Below, piece by piece: positions 34,980 to 48,983 of a stretch of 64,000 bases of DNA. A program made the position numbers and the translations under genes. The notes under the pieces are model-generated. The model searched no databases, had not been told where the DNA came from, and saw only the letters and a program-made list of their open reading frames with translations. Position 1 is the first letter of the stretch, and each line of letters opens with the position of its first letter. The stretch comes from Epiperipatus broadwayi (Eukaryota > Onychophora > Udeonychophora > Euonychophora > Peripatidae): NCBI GenBank assembly GCA_028023455.1, contig JAQFVV010012423.1, positions 6,802,269 through 6,866,268 on the forward strand, written 5' to 3'.

Positions 34980-36270
34980 ATTTTGATATGATACATAGCG
35001 ACTTATTATACGAAATCAGGAATCTCTCAGCCATTATTACCAGAGAAACATGTTAGTCACTTTACCTTCCCTTTTCATTCCCCACCCTAAGTTTTCACAT
35101 ATTCTTCTCTATCTTGCTCCATCCCATTTCCACAACATAATCTTTGTCAATCCCCCTTATCTTTTCCCAAACCCAGCATAAAAACCAATAACTCACTTTG
35201 TTTATATTTATCCTTCCATATTATTTATATACCCTTTCTGATTTCAGGCATTTACATCCAATTAATATTTTCTATGCCTTCTTTACACAACTTGCAGACT
35301 AAATCACCCATATTTTTCCATTTATGTGTATATACCCTTGTTGATAAAGAGCCTGTTCGAGCCTTAAACAGTAAACTACTTTCCTTGCTATTATCATAAA
35401 TTAACTCGCACCCAATATTTTGTTTACTTCATATATATTTAAACTATTTTTATTTTCCATACTAGTTCTCCATCTCTCCAACTCCCTAATTCTTTATAAA
35501 TGCATCTATTTTTTCTATCTCATTCCTTACAACTATAGCACTCAACAATTCTCCTAATACAATCATCCCACCTTTTATAGAAGTATACTGATATAAAATC
35601 TTTATCCAAACCTTTTGCATACCATACTACCTTGCTCATCCACCTTGTTGCCTGCCCTTTAATCATAACCCAAATAAATACTATTTTAGCTATTCTCTTA
35701 TTGTCCATAAATTTCAATCTACCAAACATTTTCATTTTACTTTTTGCATCTCTCATCTAAAAACTTGACTATCCCATTTCTCAAACTACCTCCTTTGCTG
35801 TCCATACATCGGCATCTAATGCATGTCTTCCTACTTCTCCTTGTACCTTTTCTAAGTAATATAACTACCCCTTTACTAACACACAACGCATCATTACCAT
35901 ATGTTAACCCTGCTATGCCACTCCCATACAATTCTAGCTACATCATATTTATTATATGAAAACACTGGTAATTTCTTTATCAATCCCTTTCTTTTCTTTG
36001 CTTCATTTATCAATTTTTTCTCCCATTCATCCAAGCAATTTCTCTGATTACTTAAGACGATTCCCAGTTATACCTATTTTCACACTTAACATTATATCCT
36101 CCAATAAAAAAATATTTCTTCTTTCCCAGTATTAATCATTACTTTTGATTTTTCCTCATTAAATTTAATCCCCATCTCCTTACCCACCCTTTGCGCATAT
36201 CCTCAGCATAACTTCCATATTTTCCCTTCTTTCTGTGCAAGAAGACATCATCTGCAAATGTGCAGTAGCG
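34980..36270 (-). mobile_element. 5'-truncated LINE-B copy (minus)
   Basis: Reading downward from 36270 on the minus strand, the copy opens at reverse transcriptase motif C, TFADDVFL (near 36235-36260). It continues through the region matched by the plus-strand copy at 48.99-50.2 kb (GLTYGNDALYVSK near 35885-35925; WDDCIRRIVECYSCKE at 35520-35570) and ends near 34980 with GTTAGTCACTTTAC and CTCTCAGCC words found reversed at 50100-50150. ORFs at 35520-35756 and 35737-35931 (minus) are pieces of one broken frame; the plus ORF at 35744-35959 is their shadow. The C-terminal segment of such proteins is usually a zinc-finger/tether region. Confidence 0.75.
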
Positions 36271-36469
36271 CCACCTTAATTTTCATTTTTGTAATAGTAG
36301 CAATTTATATATATATATATATGTGTGTATTTCATGGACTACTTAGTAAAAAAAATAAAATAATAAACAGCTATTAATAAATAGATATTCTTTAATTCCA
36401 TAAAAATAAAAAGGTGATGAAAAAAAACTACTCTAGAAATGAGTTTTGCAGTAACTATACACACGCATC

Positions 36470-39400
36470 TGTAAACACATTTAACTGTAGTTCTTCAATG
36501 TATTCTATTCTCAGTCATATCTTCCCAATGGAAATGACATTTAATTTATTTAAAATATCTTTGAGATAATCCTTATAGCATAAATATGATCTATTCCCAC
36601 AAAAATCATGCTTATGTTCATTATAAAGAGCTTCTTTATAAAGTCCTGCATTGTTCATTTTGCACATCCAATCCAATGAAGGTGTGATTTTTACAATAAT
36701 GAATTCTATAGGATCACATCCAGAAAGTCAAATAACATATTGATTGGTTTTATGATCTTCCCATTGCATTTTTAAAATTTTACAGAGCAACATTAAATGA
36801 AACTTTTCCAATGCCTTTATATTGTATTGATAATGTAACGAAGTTTCACTTTCATACAATTAGGTAAAATAATATTTCTATATATAGCTAATTTAGTTAC
36901 AGTAGTTATTTCTTTGCGATGAAATATTATCTTTTAATGTGTTAAAAATAGCAACAGCATATTGGATTATGTGTTGTACCTCAACCTCTAAGTTCACCTT
37001 TCTACTTATAAAATTACCAAGATATTACAACTAGTTTATATTCTCAAAGTGATAATGATCTAAGTTTGAAAAAATATTCTTCCATTAATGGCTGATAAAG
37101 AAGCAGAGTTTTTTGAATCTAAATCAATAAAATCAAAGTCTTTATATGATGTATTCAAGATAATAAGAACATACTATAAATCATCTTTTGAACTGGCAAA
37201 AACAACACAATTAACAAAATACTGTAAATCGAAGATCTAAGATAATAAAATTTTAGTCTCACTTTTAATCGATTCAAATTTAAAAATTCCACCATCAAAT
37301 CTGTATCATACCTTGATACTAGCTTGTTTAAATTAGCCTATAAACAATTCCAAAAACCCAGTCATATAAATTGAAAACAATGTTGAATCAAATACTCATT
37401 CGTGTTTAACGCCAGTTTTCATTTTATGTACCTCATATTTTCTATGTTAGTAATGATAATTTCATTCCATAATATAGAAATTGTATAATATGAATAAATG
37501 GTGATGGATAACCAATTTCAAACAATGTCCTATTAATTGAACCAAATGCCTTGGCTAAACCAGTAAAAGCAATATATAAATTGTTCATCTTTTGTAAAGA
37601 TTTTTCTTGCATTTGCCCAGAAATAAAACCATGTCTATAGTGCTTATTGATTCTCTAAGACCCACAAATCTATGATAATCATTCATCTTTAACTGGAAGC
37701 AATCTATTCAACAAAATTCTAAAAAATACTTTTGCTGTAATGGATAATAATGATATTCCACAATTATCACCAATCTTGCATATTCCCTTTATTTTTAAAA
37801 ATTGGACCAATTAAAGCATCCTTAAGATCGGATGGCACAATTTCATGATTCCGAATATTCCTAAACACCAATATTTTTGAAGTAATATATCACCCCCATA
37901 TTTTAAAACTTCTCCATGTATTTCATCAGGACTTGCAGACTCCATTTTTAAGATTACAAAGAGCTATTTTGATTTCACTAAACTGGATATTTTTGCCCAA
38001 ATCTAAATTAATAGACAAACTGAATATATCTTTAAAAGTTACATCTCAATTCTTATACCATTATTTAAAGATGACCAAAAAATAATCCGTTTGCTTGTTC
38101 AAAATAACATTATATAATAGAGTACCATTGCTGGATTTATTAGTATTATGATACTGTTTCTCAATTCATATATTGCTTTCAATGCACCAAAAAAAAAAAA
38201 ATCTAAAATGATTAAGATCAGTGAAGGTCTGCAACTTCCTTGCAATTTTTATCTACCAATCATTTAAGTTTTCTTCGCACTTTTTTAATTTCTGCTGTTA
38301 AAATTCCACATTTAATCTTCTATTCAGCCAAAAAGAAACCAGTTTCTTTTTAATAAAATCACAAATAAGATTAGTATCAAAACAATGCAAGTCATAATTC
38401 TTCTTTTTAGTGAATCTAGAAATACATTTACTTGCACCATAATATTCATTAAAAAAAATTTCATGCTTCAGTAATATTAGTTTTGAATATCCAAATTAGC
38501 TATTTGTGTTTAATCATTACTGAAATATAGAATATATAGTTTCTAAAGATCTTTTTTTTTTGTGAATGATTGATATATCTATTTTTTAATGCAACTATCA
38601 GTTTAATCTTGGAGTGTACTAATCTATCATGTCAATCTGCATTTGTAAATGCTCGTGTAATGTGAGCTTTTGTATTCTACTTCCAGTTATAATGTAATCT
38701 ATTAAATACCTTTGTCCTGAGTGTGGATATATCCATGTTCCTTTATAAAGGTTTTTCTGTCTAAACAAAATATTTGATAATGAATCCATGTATAGAGCAA
38801 AACTTCAATTATCACCAAACCATTTAAATTTACAGCATCAATACCAACATGAGCAAATAACTTTTGGCCAAAATCTATTTGTACTAGCAAATGCCTTAAA
38901 GTTTCCAAGAAGAAAAATTTGATGTTTTAATGTTGTTGGTATATTAAGGTTATCCAGCCAGGAATACATTTTCATTCTCTGAATTCTCTAAATCTAAGGT
39001 TCAAGCATAGGCACTAAAAAATGAGTACTAGTACCATTGTACAAGGCAACTTTTAACACCATTAATCTTCACTGATATATTAGGGAATTCCAACAATAGA
39101 AGATACTAAATTACACTTTACAAAAAATTCAACACTATGCTAAGCATTCTCTTTTACAGACTGACCTGCCTTTCTAAAAAAAAAAAAACTTGTATCCATC
39201 TACTTATTCTGTTAAATCTTCTATGAGATGAGTTTCACTAAGAGCAGCTACATCAGATATCTATTTTGATCTTAAAAAATTAGCATCAAGTAAAGTTAAC
39301 ATTCCAATGTATCTACACTTAGAATAAAAATTATATTTATAATTTTTTATTACTACCACTGACTCCTGCTTTATCACTACTGATATTATTATTATTATTA

Positions 39401-39560
39401 TTTCTACTATTGCAGTGAGTAAACCATGAGATGCAACACTCTCGCCAGAATGTGAGAAGGACTATTTTTAGATTGTATTTTCTAGGTCCTTCCTCTTACT
39501 TAAAAAATAGGGCTGCTTAAAGCTATAACCTTCACCAGCAGAAATTCTGTCTCACTGAAA
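36470..39560 (-). mobile_element. RTE-type LINE, most complete but degraded copy (minus)
   Basis: From 39.33 kb downward the minus strand shows the endonuclease start VAALSETHL (about 39225-39250), then VGIDAVNLNGL (within the ORF at 38702-38908), then a DRLVHSKIKL segment near 38600-38630 (the TDHRLV-like end of the nuclease). Next come SPDEIHGEVLKYG near 37900-37945, the motif A region GLAKAFGSIN near 37535-37565, and a C-terminal region shared with 23.0-24.4 kb. This order (APE nuclease, then RT in one polyprotein) with these motifs is typical of the RTE clade. Upstream, 39.4-39.56 kb may be its leader. Frequent stops and shifts show long inactivity. Confidence 0.75.
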
Positions 39561-42500
39561 TCCAGTTTTAAATCAATCCGTAAGTGATTACACTGCCTGA
39601 AGCAAATATCACAACTAAGAACTGTTAAGTCTATCTCAATCATTGCTTTGTTGATTCTTAAAAGCTTGAGCTAAAAAAAATGAATAAGGGAATTAATGTC
39701 AGAAATGCTATACATGTAGTTAAAGAGTGGAAAGCTATTGCACAAACAAGCATACCATTATAAGAATTGGAATATTTGATGGTATGAGAAATTCACAATA
39801 ACTGGGCTTTACAATAACTTAAGTGACTGCAGAAGAAAAAATATTATTTATATAACAAATAATATTTAGCCTTTGATAAACCAATATGCGACAAGGCAGG
39901 AGCTCTTAGTCAAATACTGCTTATTTGTTATTCACAATTGTCCTTCATATCTAAAGGTCTATCCACCATTTGTGAAGACCATTATGAGCCTGAGCACAGC
40001 ATCCAACAATTGCTTTGTAAAAAGATTGCAAAACTTACCTTTAATGTATTTTATTTTTTTGTCTTTTCATCTTTTGTTTGAATAGGGCCATATTTTTATT
40101 GGCTATTAGTGATATTTTTATCTATTGACATTATAATACATAAGCAATAAATAAGTAGTAATAATGAACAATGTTGTAATATATTTACTTAAAAAATAAA
40201 GATAAAACTTAATATTATATAAAATAATAACAAATCACAAATTAAAACACCAATTCTTAAATTAACATTTATTTTTTCTTCATTTACATTATTTATGTAC
40301 TTATTTGCAGGTAACTTTTGTTATAAAACTTAGATAATTTTATTATCATTTTTGAAATCACATTTCAATAATTTGAAAATTTTCTTGACATAACTAAGAA
40401 TGTCCTTTCCATTAGACTTCCAAATAAGACATGGTGAAGTCTTGGTAATATATCCCAATATTCAAAGATTTTCACTTTTGTAATCTAATAACATTTCTAT
40501 TAATTTTAAACTTCTGTATTCAGTCAAATAGTGATCTTTAAATAGTTTCAACTGCATCACACCTCACCCCCCACCCCCATTTTAAAAAAATTTAAGTGCA
40601 GAATTTTTGGCTCATCTAGTCAAATTTATTTTTGAATATAATTACACCAGCAATTAGAAACTGATTTTAACTCAATAAAACTTACAATAAATTTTTATTT
40701 ATACCAAACTAATTCCTTCAATTGTTAATACAGCATTTGTTTTCAGTTGACAATTTCTTCATTAAACCCTAATTGATGCCTCCAGATCAGATCTGTATTA
40801 TTAAATAGCAAACATTCAGTTAACTATAGTAACTTCTAATTGCACATTTAAAATTTAAGTACTAAGTTTTATATTTTAAAAACAATGCTGGCATATTATA
40901 ATTATGTAATACTGAAAATGATTTTATATTTATAAATCAATATATTGCTAATATTTATAAATCATTGGTACTTTTTTTTATGAGCTTTTGCATTAAAAAA
41001 GTTTTATATTATAACGTTCTAGTTTGTGATGCAATTCATTTTTAAAATGTGCACCCATGTATATAAAAATGAAAGAATTAGCTGGTACCACTGTCCCAAC
41101 AAATGAGAAAAATAAATGGTTGAAACGCAAGACTCAAGTTTCCTGAAAGAAGTAATAATAGATTAAACACTAAGATAGATGGATAATAAAGTTTTTAAAA
41201 TGATAAAATCAATTATAAATCATATAAAATAAATATAGAAAGATCAACTTGCAGTGGATCAATACTGCAAATGATGTGACATGTATATGTGATTGTATGA
41301 ATTTCATATTGATTAATTCAAAGAGTAACTGTGATTTGTAAATACCAGAAGTTTAATTACAACTATTTAGTTTATACATTTTACATCAAGTAGCATTTAG
41401 ATAAAATATTCTTAAATTATTACTTTTTAATTTTTAAACTGCCAATATATTGGATAAAATGAAAAAAAAAGATGAAATAAAATTTGTTTTTAAAGAAAAA
41501 AACAAAACGAAAATAAAAGTTGTTTAATTTTAGTGATGTGGAAACAAATTAAAAATAAAAATATTTGAAGTAATTTTTTGTAAAAAGTAAAGATATAAAG
41601 ATTGATATTTAAAAATAGAAATAATGTTGATTTCTATAGTCTTAGAAAATGGAAATGATTGTCTTATTAATTAAATGATTGTTCAAAAGCAAACTACCTC
41701 GTGAGGCATGAAAATAAATTAAATGGTCAGATAAGATAAAAGGAATTAAATGAATCAAAAAAAATGAAAAATAACTGAAACACGAATGGATTAGTGTTTT
41801 CGTTGAATCTCAAGATCTATGATAAGAGACTAATAAAAATATAAAAGAAATTATTATTATAATTGTTATCTTAGAGTGCTAGAATAGATGTTATAATGTA
41901 TATTGAGATTTTAGATGTGGAAGTCTAAATAAATTTAATTTTGGAAACCACTGGGTCTGGATGACAGTCGAAAATGATGGAGTCGGTTTCTTTCAAAGGA
42001 CAAAATCTGAAAGTGATGAGTGGTTCTCAATCTATTAAATGAAAGTATAAACTATTGTGTCTATCTAATAAGAACTTTCCTAAAATTGAAGTAATTAATA
42101 ACTGAAAATAACTCTTATCTGATTAAAGAATGAAATTCAATTATTGTATTTTTATGTAGATGTTTGCAATCATTTAGTTTTTTTTTGTGTGTGTATTATG
42201 TTCTAACTAAAATGTATTAAATTTAAGTTGTTTAAGGGATGGATTCTTGGGTTAATTATATTTTGGTTTCATATTTTATCAAAATATATAGACATTCGAT
42301 AAATAATGATATTAGTGAGTATCTAAAATGTATTTATTCGGATGTCTTTTAAGTTATTGGTGACAACATTCTTATGGTGAATATATTGGGTTTTATAAGT
42401 CTCTGGATTGTGGATCAATAATTTTGTATTTTGATCATTTATGTTTATTTTGAAATGTTTTTGACCATGGAATCTATGTGGATTTATAACATTTTAAAGA

Positions 42501-44264
42501 AATCTGTGATCTTTTAAAATAGTAATTTAAATTTTTAAAAAAAAAATATTAATTTAAAATCTAAAAATAAATTTAATCTTCAATTTTAAATGTGGTAATA
42601 AAAATCTATTTGTGTGTTAATTACTGGCAGTGTTCTTTTATTTTATTGTTCTAAATATTTAATATATACTTTGAGAATAGAAGTCTATTGAAACTTATAA
42701 ATGTTTTAAAATCTCTGCTATTCCACTGAGTATGACATGTAAAAATCAAAATTTTAAAAAAAAAAAATTATATTTTTTTTGCTACTATCTTACTATAAAT
42801 TTTTCTAGGTTCAAATCTAGATGCCCTGTATGATTTAATCTCCTCCGATCAAAATATTAATATATTAAATTATAAGAATAAAATATAGAAAGAATTCATC
42901 TGAAAGAAAGTCAAAAAAAAGATTAAAAAATTCTTGAAATAAGGATCAATGAAAATAAAAATGTTTATGTATCTTTTTTTTTTTTTTTTTGGTAAATAAA
43001 TGTGCAATAACATAGTAAAGAAAAAAAAACGTAGTCATAATGAATAAATGCAATTTATTTTATTTAGAGACATATGCTATAAAATTTTGTATATTCATGT
43101 GATTCTGTTAAAAATTGATCATGATTAGCAATGTTCATTAATCGATTATAAATTCTTCTTTTGCGTAAATATATATGTGACTGAATGTAATAATGTTCAA
43201 AAATAAAAACTAGCCATAATGAATAAATTTTAAAATTTATTAAAATATAAAATAAAATGATACAAAAGGTTAATTAAATGAAGTATTTTAAACATGATGT
43301 TAGAATAAATAACAAGAGATTAATGTTTAAGATAGCATTAGTTAAATGAATAATTCTTACTAAATAAAAAATTGTCATGTGATTAAATTTGAATTATGTT
43401 AAGTGTTATGCATACAATTATAAATAAAAAATGTGAATTATGATATTTTGATATATGAAAGAAAAATTATACATCGTGAAAAATTAAGGATTGTTAAATT
43501 AATTTCAAAAAAACTAAATCAAAATAAATTTTAATGTGGCATTTACTTTTCATCTGGTTTACATTTTTTTTTCTTCTGAGATTCTTACGTTGTTGAAAAT
43601 CTCTAAATAATTATTTTCTTTGTGTTTTTCAATAGATGAATATTAACAGATACTACAATAATTTATACCTTAATTAGAGAATAGCAATGACAAAAATATA
43701 TTCAATCATACACTTTCTTGTGACAAATTCGAGAAATATAGCGTATTTTCTAATAAGAAATTATATTTGTGTACACTTAGGGATGTCTGATGAAAAACAA
43801 GTATGTACTTTCCAGTAATAATTCCTCCAAATATTTTGAATGCCTAGTTAAAACGCAAAATTCCCTTTACAAGAAATCAATGAATAATTAAATTTACAAT
43901 AAATTCAAACTTGGATCAACATATTTTATTATTTGCAATAAAAAGTGAAAAAAATTACAAAATATTTAATCTGCTGCAAAAAAAAAAGTTATTTAAGATC
44001 ATCACAAATCAATGAATAAGACCGAATATATTCAATTTTAGGTTTAAAAAAATTCTATATAAAATGTAGCCCCATTCTACAAATGACACTCCTATTGAAG
44101 ACAAGGTCATTAGCAAAAATACTTAAAAACAATACAAAACCTGCTTTAGATGCAATATCTGTGCAGATGATTCAGTGAAAACTAAAAAATGTTTTTAAAA
44201 AATTGCTATATAGTGTTATATGAAAAATGAACATAATGAATATTAGTCTGCTCATGCTCTAATT
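39561..44264. other. AT-rich stretch without recognised genes
   Basis: 4.7 kb of low-complexity sequence with poly-T near 42975. The plus ORF at 39873-40085 lies in a slightly more complex patch but matches no family I know. No splice-flanked conserved frame was seen. Confidence 0.5.
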
Positions 44265-46778
44265 CAGCGATGGCAAACCTATGGCATGTGTCATAGGTTG
44301 CACGTACGAAAATTTTTCTGACACATTATCGATTTTCAAATTGTATCCTCATTTTACAACAAAAAATGCAAGATTTCAAAAATTTAAGGTGCAATCTAGC
44401 CATAGAATATTAAATTTGAACAAATGGTCGAACAAAAATTTCTGAATAGTAACGATGTACTATAGTAGGAACTTTATATTCAAAGGGAGAGAAATGCGCG
44501 CAGACAAAGAATACATCCGAGAAAGTGAGACCGAAGATTCGCACGGCAAGTACATAAATTATGTTTTGTGACAGAAGTTTTTTTAACTGGTATTTTGTCC
44601 GTAATTTAACAAGTTGCTCCAATTTTTAATTTGTGTGCATTAAATTATTCTTTCATAAATTTTATATTTATAATAATCTCTCAGCTTTGTGGCTATTAAC
44701 TGGACATCTGCTAAATTTGCTTATTTCTTATCCTAACTATAATTTGCGATACAATATGAGTTGGTATGTGTCGTTACAGACAGAGTACATGTAGAGTACT
44801 CAGTTGAATTTGAAATTTGTTTGTGACAATAATAATAATATTGCACCTGTGCACTGCATAATACTATTGCATAGTTGCTGAATTTTAAAGGTAATTAATT
44901 TAAACATACATTAAAGTGAAGATTTTTGAAATATTTAAAGAAATAATTTTCATTATCAATTTTCATAAATTTCTTCTGGTTTTTCCCAACATGGCTAGTG
45001 AAAATAAAAAACAAAAACTACTATTAAAAACAAGCAGCAGAGAATTTCAAAATTCGTGGATTCAAAAGTATGGGATAATTAATAAAGGAAATAAAGCGGT
45101 GTGCATTTTACGTTCCGGGACAGTTGTATGCAGGACATCTTCAGAAAAACGGTATTATGAGACAAATCATACACTGTTCTTTGAGAAACACAAGGAAGAA
45201 CAAAAGGAATTTATTGTTCAGACAATTAAAAACAAAAATATGCAGTCAGCATTGTCACCTAATAAAATTTATCAGCAGTTCTTCAAATATAACCGCTTAT
45301 AGTTTTGTTGTCACCAATGTAATTGCAAAACAAGGGAAATCTGTTAGTGATGGAGAATATGTGAAGGAAACATTTTGAAGAGCTTGAAAACAAGGAAAAG
45401 ATTATTCAGAGAATAAAAGATTAGCCTTTGGCTAGGAATACGATAAAAGACAGAATTCTGGACATGGTTAAAAATATAACTTAGCAAAAAACGGATATAA
45501 ATTCTTCTGACTTTGTGTCTCTCTGTCTTGATGAAAGTACTGATATAACTGGATCAGCTCATTTAGCAATTTTCATTCATTATTGTGTTGGGAATCATAC
45601 TGAAGAGGAATTGATTGATATAACATTATTAGCAACAACAATAAAAGGGGTGGATATTTGCAAAATTGATTTAAACAAAATTGTGTCAATTACTACTGAT
45701 GGTACATGTAGTATGATTGGAAAGGAAAATGGTTTCCTCAATTTATTCACCAAACATATTGGTCATTCAGTTCTTGGTTATCACTGTATTATACACCAGC
45801 AGATTTTATGTGCCAATATTAGTTTCAGGTCTTTGGAAGACATTATGAGTATTGTAACAGAAGTGGTGTATAACTGCATACACTTTAAATGAAAGAAAAT
45901 TTTTGGAATTACTACACGAGGTAAACTCAGTCTATAATGGTATACTTATGTACAACAATGTTCGATGGTTAAGTCACGGAAAAGTTCTTCAAAGATTCGT
46001 GGACTGTTTAGATGACATTAGACTTTTTTCATAATGAAAAAATATAGTCGGTTACTGGATGTCGAATGGCTTTGCAAATTAATGTTTTTCAGTGTCTTAT
46101 GCTCACATTTGAAAAAATTAAATTTTAAGTTGCAAGGTATTAATAAGACAGTTATTGTTATGTTCGATTTAATTGAAGCATTTGCAGTTAAATTGCAAGT
46201 TTTCAACTGTGACGTTACTACTAACACATTTAGGTATTTCTCAATACAAAAAAAATTCTTCTTAGATTTAAAAACTCATGAAAAACCAAATCGAGTTAAA
46301 ATAACACAAGAATTTTCTGCGGTAATTCAGGCAATAAGCAATGAATTTTTTTTCAAGGTTTCAAGATTTCAGGAAATTTGCAGAAACATCGAAATTTTAT
46401 ATCCTGATATCATCAGACAAGATAAACTCAATAGAGATTTTTGAGTGGCTCAATTTCGAAGATTTAGAAATGCAATTAATTGATTTTCAGTCTAGTTCCA
46501 TATGGAAACAAAAATTTGTCGATTTAAGAAAGGACTTGGAAGCAATTGAAAATGATCGGTTATTGGACACAATTAAAAAGAACGCAGAATATGAAATAAG
46601 AACTTGGAAAGCCATTCCCGAAACCTATAACTGTTTAAAAAAACTAGTAACTGCTGTACTGTCTATTTTCCCTTCAACATATGCTTGCGAGTCGTTATTT
46701 TCCAAAATAAATTTATCATCAATTTATAAACTGCTTTATAAGAATAGTTTTTTATTGGGTGGTATGAAAATGGCCTAG
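44265..46778 (+). mobile_element. hAT transposon with left end; right end not found
   Basis: The left terminus reads CAGCGATGGCAAACCTATGG, followed by CATGTGTCATAGGTTGCACG, typical of hAT (Charlie/ZBED5-like) ends. A leader of about 700 bases precedes the transposase pseudogene. No reverse-complement terminus was found within about 1 kb after the coding region, so the right end is lost or too diverged, and no 8-base duplication can be assigned. Confidence 0.7.
44991..46778 (+). pseudogene. hAT transposase pseudogene (ZBED5/FAM200/EPM2AIP1-like)
   Basis: The likely start is MASENKKQK at 44991. A degraded BED zinc finger follows (FQNSWIQKYG, later ETNH) in which the usual CxxC is damaged. The frame shifts near 45300 (KQGKSVSDGEYVKETF) and has in-frame stops near 45423 and 45483. 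The RNase H-like core begins with SLCLDESTDITGSAHLAIF (about 45515) and SITTDGTCSMIGKENGF (about 45690), then MYNNVRWLSHGKVLQRFVDC in another frame (about 45950). The C-terminal dimerisation region ends in FPSTYACESLFSKIN (about 46670-46715). At least four shifts or stops break it. Active relatives cut and paste DNA with 8-base duplications; several were domesticated as host genes, but this copy is not intact. Confidence 0.88.
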
Positions 46779-47427
46779 AAGACCTAGATTTTTCATTATT
46801 AAATAATTCAAAATGATCAATTGATAGTAAATCTATTTCTGGTGTAGTTTATAAGATTCCTTGCAGTTATTGAAAAATTTATATAGATCAAAGGAGAGTT
46901 AAAAATATATTATAACTCAGCTTTGTATATTCATGAAATGAATACAGATCATAAAATATTATTTGACAATGCAAAGGTTATCTTTTATGAAAGAAGTGAA
47001 TTAAAAAGAGTGAAGCCATCAACCTCATGAAGACATCCCTTTGGTTAAAGGAAGTTGGTTTTTGAAGTGAATGATAGGAAGGCTATTTTGTTTTGCATAT
47101 AAATATATTGCATCTTGATGAATTTCACTTGAAATTATCTATTTGTTAATAGATATAACTTGGCTGCAGAAAAAAATTAAGTAAAATTTTGTTTTTTGGC
47201 TAGTATTGTAATTTTATGATTTTCTATTTTATGAATGTATGTTATATATACTTTCATAATTTATATAAACTATCTTAAAAGATTGTAAAAAAAAATACCC
47301 ATAAGATGACTTTATTTGAGGTAGATGAATGAAATAAAGAAGACTATGAACCGAAAAAACTGGATCAAACATGGAAGAAACCTTCATCTAAAGTGGATTG
47401 ATAATAATTGAAAATATTATATATATA
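46779..47427. other. No recognised feature
   Basis: Presumably the 3' part of the hAT element followed by AT-rich sequence. No coding frame. Confidence 0.4.
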
Positions 47428-47860
47428 GGAGGGTATCCAAAAGTAACTGGAATTTTATAATAAAAAATTGTTTATTTATTTTTAAGTGTTATAAATTTAA
47501 TCTCTTTCAAATTACTATCTTATTTGACGCAATACACTGGTCTAAACTTGTTTGTCATTTTTCAAGTTAGTCCAGAAATACTTGAAAAGTAATGTCTTTT
47601 AATGCCTGTGGTGTCTTTTTTTCACCACTTTTAAAAAGTGGGCCTTTTTTTCACCACTTTTAAGTCCGCAAAAAAAAAAAAAAAATTAACATTTTTTTTC
47701 ATTCAATATTTTTAAAAAAATCACACATAGCAAGATCTAGCAAATATGGCTGATAGATAATCTTGGTTATGCTGAATTTAATTTAAAAGTGTTTCACATT
47801 CAAAGCTTTGCCAGGGTGAAACTTACACTCTTTTCTTTGCCACTAAATAAGACATTTACA
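47428..47860 (-). pseudogene. mariner transposase C-terminal remnant (minus)
   Basis: The minus strand translates in pieces to ALNVKHFLIKFSITKIIYQ and QPYLLDLAMCDFF (about 47720-47840). This corresponds to the region running into the last catalytic aspartate of D,D34D mariner transposases (PxSPDLAPCDFF-type motif). Further down is a LDQCIASNKIVI peptide, like the WxxxxDxCIxxxGxYFEG end of the family. The terminus GGAGGGTATCCAAAAGTAAC at 47428 follows TA (47426-47427), as expected for TA-targeting elements. The second catalytic aspartate is lost (FHPGKA in place of the HHDNA-type motif). The 5' half is absent. Confidence 0.75.
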
Positions 47861-48983
47861 TTTTATTACATCAAATAAATATTTCAGAACTTGCAGATAA
47901 AATGCCTGAATATATACAAAACATCCATTAAGTTAAATAATAAGTGGTTAATGGATAAAGAATGGATAGTTAATTAATTAATATATGTGGATATATATCC
48001 ATTCAATATATATAACAGAGTAATTTTGCAGTAGAATCGAGGGGGAAAAAATCACATAATAGATCATGTCAAATATCCATTTGTTTATCTATCTTCTCTC
48101 ATGTATTGATATAGATGTCGCTGTATGTGCTTTAAATCATGGAGACATATTGAAAAGGGCAAAAAAACATAATTTGCCGAAAAAGGCTTTTATATAATAA
48201 TTTTATAATTTGTAATCTTTGTTGCTTGTATATATGTATTTTTAAACATATTTGACTATTGTACATTACAAAAAATATACTACATGGCATCATGATTTCA
48301 TATGGCAATGTCATTTGGCAGATTGATGCAGACTGGTTCCTGCAAAAAGTATGTAATAGCAGAAACATATACCACAACAGATGTGCAAACCCGAGAACAA
48401 GTTTATCATGTTTTATTTATAAAATGAAAAAAATAATAAAAATGTTTTCAAACAGAATGGTTTTATATTTTATATATATATGTCATATTATCTCAAATAT
48501 AAGACACCCCTGAATTTAAGACATAGTAGGATTTTATGCCAAAAAAACTGGAAAAAACATATACCCCAAAATTTAAGATGCATTTATGTACTTAAATAGG
48601 AACTAATATAAATACAATAAGCTCACTAATTTATTACGAATCTTCTTGAGATATATGGGTACTTTCACATTCAGAACTGAATTCCATTTTCATTACTCCA
48701 CCAGAATACATTGTCTTCAGACCATTTAAATTGCAGCCAAACATAATTTCTCTGTCAATTTACTTCCGTGTAAAAGTATATTTTTCTTTTAAAATAATTT
48801 ATATTTTTACAAATATTTTTTTTAAAAAAATTATGAATATATTGGAACTTTTTCACGTTTTGCTATGTTCTGGTAGGCCTTTTTTACACACTATGAAGTG
48901 AAAGTTCATGAAACTATGGAGAAAGAAATATCTCGTTCTATTTCCAAAAACATAGCTCTATTTCCTGATTAACTGGTCTACTA
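47861..48983. other. No gene; possible TIR at 48484
   Basis: AT-rich sequence. CATATTATCTCAAATATAAG at 48484 is an imperfect inverted copy of 52390-52411 (see findings). The ORFs at 48132-48377 and 48259-48513 overlap on opposite strands and show no family resemblance. Confidence 0.4.
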
